The notes beneath the pieces are model-generated. The model searched no databases and had not been told where the DNA came from. It saw nothing but the letters and a program-made list of their open reading frames with translations. 64,000 nt of DNA from Bradyrhizobium manausense. Lineage in GTDB: Bacteria; Pseudomonadota; Alphaproteobacteria; Rhizobiales; Xanthobacteraceae. This document shows, piece after piece, positions 60,972-64,000 of the stretch (positions are counted from its first letter, which is position 1; every line of letters starts with the position of its first letter). The position numbers and the translations under genes are program-made. The stretch covers positions 62,001-126,000 of the forward strand of contig NZ_JAFCKB010000020.1 of the NCBI RefSeq assembly GCF_018130615.1. Direction: 5' to 3'.

Positions 60972-61973
60972 ATGACCCGTAACTGCGATGTGCCCTGGAT
61001 CGCCCGGACTTTCTTCATGATCGTGATATCAGCCGTGACGGCGCTGGTGCTGCTGGCGCTGGTCACGCAGGCCGGCATTTTTGCCTTGCAACGCGCCTAT
61101 CCGCCGCAGGGCCGGATGATCGAGGTCGATGGCGCGACCCTCCACGTCGTCGAGATCGGCCCCCGCGATGCCGGTCTGCCGATCGTGATGCTGCACGGCG
61201 CGAGCTCCAACCTTGAAGTGATGCGGCGTCCGCTCGGCGATCTCCTGGCCAAGCAGCATCGCGTCATCCTGATCGACCGCCCGGGCCACGGCTGGAGCAC
61301 GCGCGCAAGGCGGCAGGATTCGACGCCGGACATCCAGGCGCGGATGATCGACGCGGCGCTCGACGAGCTCGGGATCGATCGCGCGATCTTCGTCGTGCAT
61401 TCCTGGAGCGGTGCCCTCGGCGCGCGGCTGGCGCTCGATCATGCGAGCCGCGTGGCCGGCCTCGTGATGCTGGCGCCGGTGACCCATCCCTGGCGCGGCG
61501 GTGTCGGCCGCTACAACGAGATCATCGCAATGCCGGTGATCGGCCCGCTGCTCGCCTACACCATCACGTTGCCGCTGGGCTATTTCGTCACCGAGTCCGG
61601 CGCGCGCAACGTGTTCCTGCCGCAGATGATGCCCGATGGTTTCGTGAAGGACTCCGCGACGCCGCTATTGCTGCGCCCGCGCGAATTCATCGCCAATGCC
61701 TATGATCTGGTGACGCTGAAGGCGTCGGTGGCCGCGCAGGCTGCGCGCTACGGCGAGATCGGGGTGCCTGTCACGATCATCGCCGGCGAGCCCGACAAGA
61801 CCGTGAAGACCGAGGTCCACGCGCGTCCGTTTGCCGCGATGGTGCCGAATGCAAAGCTGATCGTGCGGCCCGATCTCGGCCACATGGTGCAGAACGCGGT
61901 GCCGGATCTCGTGAAGATGGAGATCGAGACGATGATTGATCGAATCGTCCCGGCGCAGGCGGCCGCCGATTAG
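60972..61973 (+). CDS. Membrane-anchored alpha/beta hydrolase
   Basis: 333 residues: one N-terminal helix (about 14-40), then an alpha/beta hydrolase fold with the oxyanion region VMLHGASSNLEVM, the nucleophile elbow VVHSWSGALGARLAL (Ser in S-W-S-G), the acid in AGEPDKTVKTEV and the base His in DLGHMVQNAV. Epoxide hydrolase, lipase or C-C hydrolase are possible; the substrate is unknown. The start at 60972 is not certain: the frame is open to 60900 through the leader hairpins, and ATG 61017 would shorten the anchor. Confidence 0.83.
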   Translation: MTRNCDVPWIARTFFMIVISAVTALVLLALVTQAGIFALQRAYPPQGRMIEVDGATLHVVEIGPRDAGLPIVMLHGASSNLEVMRRPLGDLLAKQHRVILIDRPGHGWSTRARRQDSTPDIQARMIDAALDELGIDRAIFVVHSWSGALGARLALDHASRVAGLVMLAPVTHPWRGGVGRYNEIIAMPVIGPLLAYTITLPLGYFVTESGARNVFLPQMMPDGFVKDSATPLLLRPREFIANAYDLVTLKASVAAQAARYGEIGVPVTIIAGEPDKTVKTEVHARPFAAMVPNAKLIVRPDLGHMVQNAVPDLVKMEIETMIDRIVPAQAAAD

Positions 61974-61990
61974 CGGCCGCCCTTCACGGC

Positions 61991-62386
61991 TTACTGCTTG
62001 GTCTTCCCGTCCTTGTCGAACTGGGAGACATAGGTCCAGAGATTGTTGATTTCGGTCTCGTTCTTGATGCCGGCGAACGCCATCTTGGTGCCGGGGATCT
62101 TGGCCTTCGGATCCTTGATGTATTCCTTGAACTGGGCCTCGTTCCAGGTAATGCCGGAGTTCTTGTTCGCATCGGAATAGCTGTAGTCCGGCGCGGTGCC
62201 GGACTTGCGGCCGTCGAGACCGTTGAGCTCGGGGCCGACCTTGTTCTTGGCGCCTTCGCCGATCGCATGGCAGGCGAGGCATTTGTTGAACGACGTCTTG
62301 CCGGCTGCGGCGTCCTGCGCCATCGCGGTGGACGTAGCGGCAGTCATGGCCAGGGCAATCAGCGCGCCGAAAGTCAGTTTTGTCAT
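61991..62386 (-). CDS. cycA: Cytochrome c2 / c550
   Basis: 131 residues with a signal peptide (MTKLTFGALIALAMTAATST.. cleaving at AMA-Q). The heme site is CLACH with the fifth ligand His, and the sixth ligand Met lies in IPGTKMAF. It carries electrons in the periplasm between bc1 complex and oxidases or denitrification enzymes; it is the CycA-type of rhizobia. Divergent from glcD across 231 bases. Confidence 0.93.
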   Translation of the reverse strand: MTKLTFGALIALAMTAATSTAMAQDAAAGKTSFNKCLACHAIGEGAKNKVGPELNGLDGRKSGTAPDYSYSDANKNSGITWNEAQFKEYIKDPKAKIPGTKMAFAGIKNETEINNLWTYVSQFDKDGKTKQ

Positions 62387-62617
62387 AGGGTGCTCTTCGT
62401 CTCTTCCCGGGGGTCAGATTGAGGGTCGTCGTTTTGGCAGGTCCAGTGCAAGTGGACAAGCCGCGAAACCGTGACAGATTTTCTGGTAGCAGGCTTGCCC
62501 CAGAGAGAACTTGCGCTGCAACAAAGCAATGAGACCTTCGGAGGACCCTACCCAAACACGGGCAGACATGATTGATTTGGCGGAACAAATTCCAATGCCG
62601 GACAGAGGTTTCATAAC

Positions 62618-64000
62618 ATGGCCATCATGATGCCAGCGAGCGATCAGGCGGTGCTTGCGCGCCGCGCGGAGATCGTTGCTGCACTGCGCGCAATCGTGCC
62701 CGGCGAGGGCGTGATCGACAGCGCCGCCGAGATGCGGGCCTATGAATCCGACGGGCTGACCGCTTACCGGCAGCCGCCGATGGTCGTGGTGCTGCCCGAT
62801 ACGACCGAGCAAGTCTCGCTCGTCCTGAAATATTGTGCCGCGCAGGGCATCAAGGTGGTGCCGCGCGGCTCCGGCACCTCGCTCTCCGGCGGCGCGTTGC
62901 CGCTGGAGGACGGCGTGCTGCTCGGGCTCGGCAAGTTCAAGCGCATCCGAGAGATTGATTTCGACAACCGCGTCGTCGTCACCGAGCCCGGCGTCACGAA
63001 CCTCGCCATCAGCCAGGCGGTTGCACATGCCGGCTTCTACTATGCGCCCGATCCGTCCTCGCAGATCGCCTGTTCGATCGGGGGCAACGTCGCCGAAAAT
63101 TCCGGCGGCGTGCACTGCCTGAAATACGGCATGACCACCAACAACGTGCTCGGTTGCGAAATCGTCCTGATGAGCGGCGAGATACTGCGCATCGGCGGCA
63201 AGGGGTGCGAGAATTCCGGCTACGATCTCATGGGCGTCATCACCGGCTCGGAAGGCCTGCTCGGCGTCATCACCGAGATCACGGTGCGCATCCTGCAAAA
63301 GCCGGAGACGGCGCGCGCGCTGATGGTCGGTTTCGCCGAGGTCGAGGCCGCCGGCGAATGCGTGGCGCGGATCATCGGCGCCGGCATCATTCCCGGCGGC
63401 ATGGAGATGATGGACAAGCCCGCGATCCACGCCGCCGAAGCCTTCGTCCATGCCGGCTATCCCCTCGATGTCGAGGCGCTGCTGATCATCGAGCTGGACG
63501 GCCCCGGCATAGAGGTCGACGAGCTGATCACCCGCGTCGAGACCATCGCGAAAGAGTGCGGCTCGGTGACGCTGCAGATCTCGACCTCGGAAGCCGAACG
63601 CAATCTGTTCTGGGCGGGCCGGAAAGCTGCATTCCCCGCGGTGGGCCGTATCTCGCCCGACTATCTCTGCATGGACGGCACCATTCCGCGCGGTGCGCTG
63701 CCGAAGGCGCTGGCGCGCATCCGCGAGCTCTCGGAGAAATATCAGCTCGGCTGCGCCAACGTGTTCCACGCCGGCGACGGCAATCTGCATCCGCTGATCC
63801 TCTATGATGCCAACAAGCCGGGCGAGATCGAGCGCGCCGAAGCCTTCGGCGCCGACATCCTGCGCGCCTGCGTCGAGTTCGGCGGCGTGCTCACCGGCGA
63901 GCACGGCGTCGGCATCGAGAAGCGCGATTTGATGCCCGACATGTTCAGCGAGATCGACCTCAACCAGCAGCAGCGGCTGAAATGCGCGTTCGACTCGCAG
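62618..64000 (+). CDS. glcD: Glycolate oxidase FAD subunit (3' partial)
   Basis: 461 codons are present and the frame is open at the window edge, so about 35-40 residues are missing. GlcD oxidises glycolate (or D-lactate) to glyoxylate with GlcE and GlcF. The PCMH-type FAD domain shows VVPRGSGTSLSGGALP, SSQIACSIGGNVAENSGG, GVITGSEGLLGVITEITV; the C-terminal FAD-oxidase part shows FHAGDGNLHPL and LTGEHGVGIEKRD. ATG 62618 has agagg 9 bases upstream. glcE/glcF are expected to the right of the window. Confidence 0.93.
   Translation, partial: MAIMMPASDQAVLARRAEIVAALRAIVPGEGVIDSAAEMRAYESDGLTAYRQPPMVVVLPDTTEQVSLVLKYCAAQGIKVVPRGSGTSLSGGALPLEDGVLLGLGKFKRIREIDFDNRVVVTEPGVTNLAISQAVAHAGFYYAPDPSSQIACSIGGNVAENSGGVHCLKYGMTTNNVLGCEIVLMSGEILRIGGKGCENSGYDLMGVITGSEGLLGVITEITVRILQKPETARALMVGFAEVEAAGECVARIIGAGIIPGGMEMMDKPAIHAAEAFVHAGYPLDVEALLIIELDGPGIEVDELITRVETIAKECGSVTLQISTSEAERNLFWAGRKAAFPAVGRISPDYLCMDGTIPRGALPKALARIRELSEKYQLGCANVFHAGDGNLHPLILYDANKPGEIERAEAFGADILRACVEFGGVLTGEHGVGIEKRDLMPDMFSEIDLNQQQRLKCAFDSQ

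Noticed and set aside
62414-63904. 496-codon minus-strand frame
   Set aside because: Antisense to glcD, whose FAD motifs are unmistakable.

Overview
The window is high-GC bacterial chromosome, most consistent with an alphaproteobacterium of the Bradyrhizobium / Nitrobacteraceae group. The support is a 41-residue cysteine-free L36, a CycA-type cytochrome c, a single-chain indolepyruvate ferredoxin oxidoreductase with a divergent Lrp gene, many LysR and LLM-flavin genes, and intergenic palindromic repeats with gtcattccgg...ccggaatgac ends. The genus is inferred from general knowledge; no database was searched. No rRNA, tRNA, insertion sequence, integrase or CRISPR array was recognised.

Layout. 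1-7.2 kb: catabolic singletons (partial old yellow enzyme, GFA and TfoX-domain proteins, MdlC-type ThDP decarboxylase, LLM monooxygenase, M20 peptidase). 7.2-10.5 kb: a complete gltIJKL-type glutamate/aspartate ABC importer with strong hairpins between binding protein and permease. 10.6-16.1 kb: D-amino-acid transaminase, then an EmrA-EmrB-AhpD-like operon divergent from a LysR gene. 16.2-20.3 kb: the 1149-residue indolepyruvate oxidoreductase divergent from an Lrp regulator, with repeated GGTAGG boxes between them. 20.4-25.7 kb: a small membrane/secreted pair facing a LysR gene, then an Ldh-LLM-FAA-hydrolase operon. 25.9-30.1 kb: a 1371-residue protein with five tandem GAF modules, GGDEF and EAL.

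30.1-41.1 kb is an exopolysaccharide locus: GalE, WecB/TagA glycosyltransferase and a Wzc/ExoP-like copolymerase on the minus strand, then three more glycosyltransferases, an O-antigen ligase/polymerase-type membrane protein and a FemAB/CelD-like acyltransferase. The copolymerase ATPase domain has lost the P-loop Gly-Lys pair. 41.2-51.5 kb: a Pcm-like methyltransferase, a WrbA-pirin-SDR operon with divergent LysR, a TctC-type binding protein, small exported proteins, a metallo-beta-lactamase-fold hydrolase, a membrane-anchored class III cyclase, a YbaK-type deacylase and a haloacid dehalogenase.

51.5-58.0 kb is the clear accessory segment: one 2001-codon gene of visibly lower GC. It encodes an N-terminal Cap4/DUF4297-like nuclease domain, a STAND-type ATPase and a very long helical-repeat C-terminus. 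That architecture resembles single-protein Avs antiphage sensors, and it is the best candidate for an undescribed defence system here. 58.0-64.0 kb returns to core-like genes: an amidohydrolase behind a 37-bp palindrome, rpmJ, a TPR protein, small exported or soluble proteins, an alpha/beta hydrolase behind a leader with competing hairpins, cytochrome c, and a 3'-truncated glcD.
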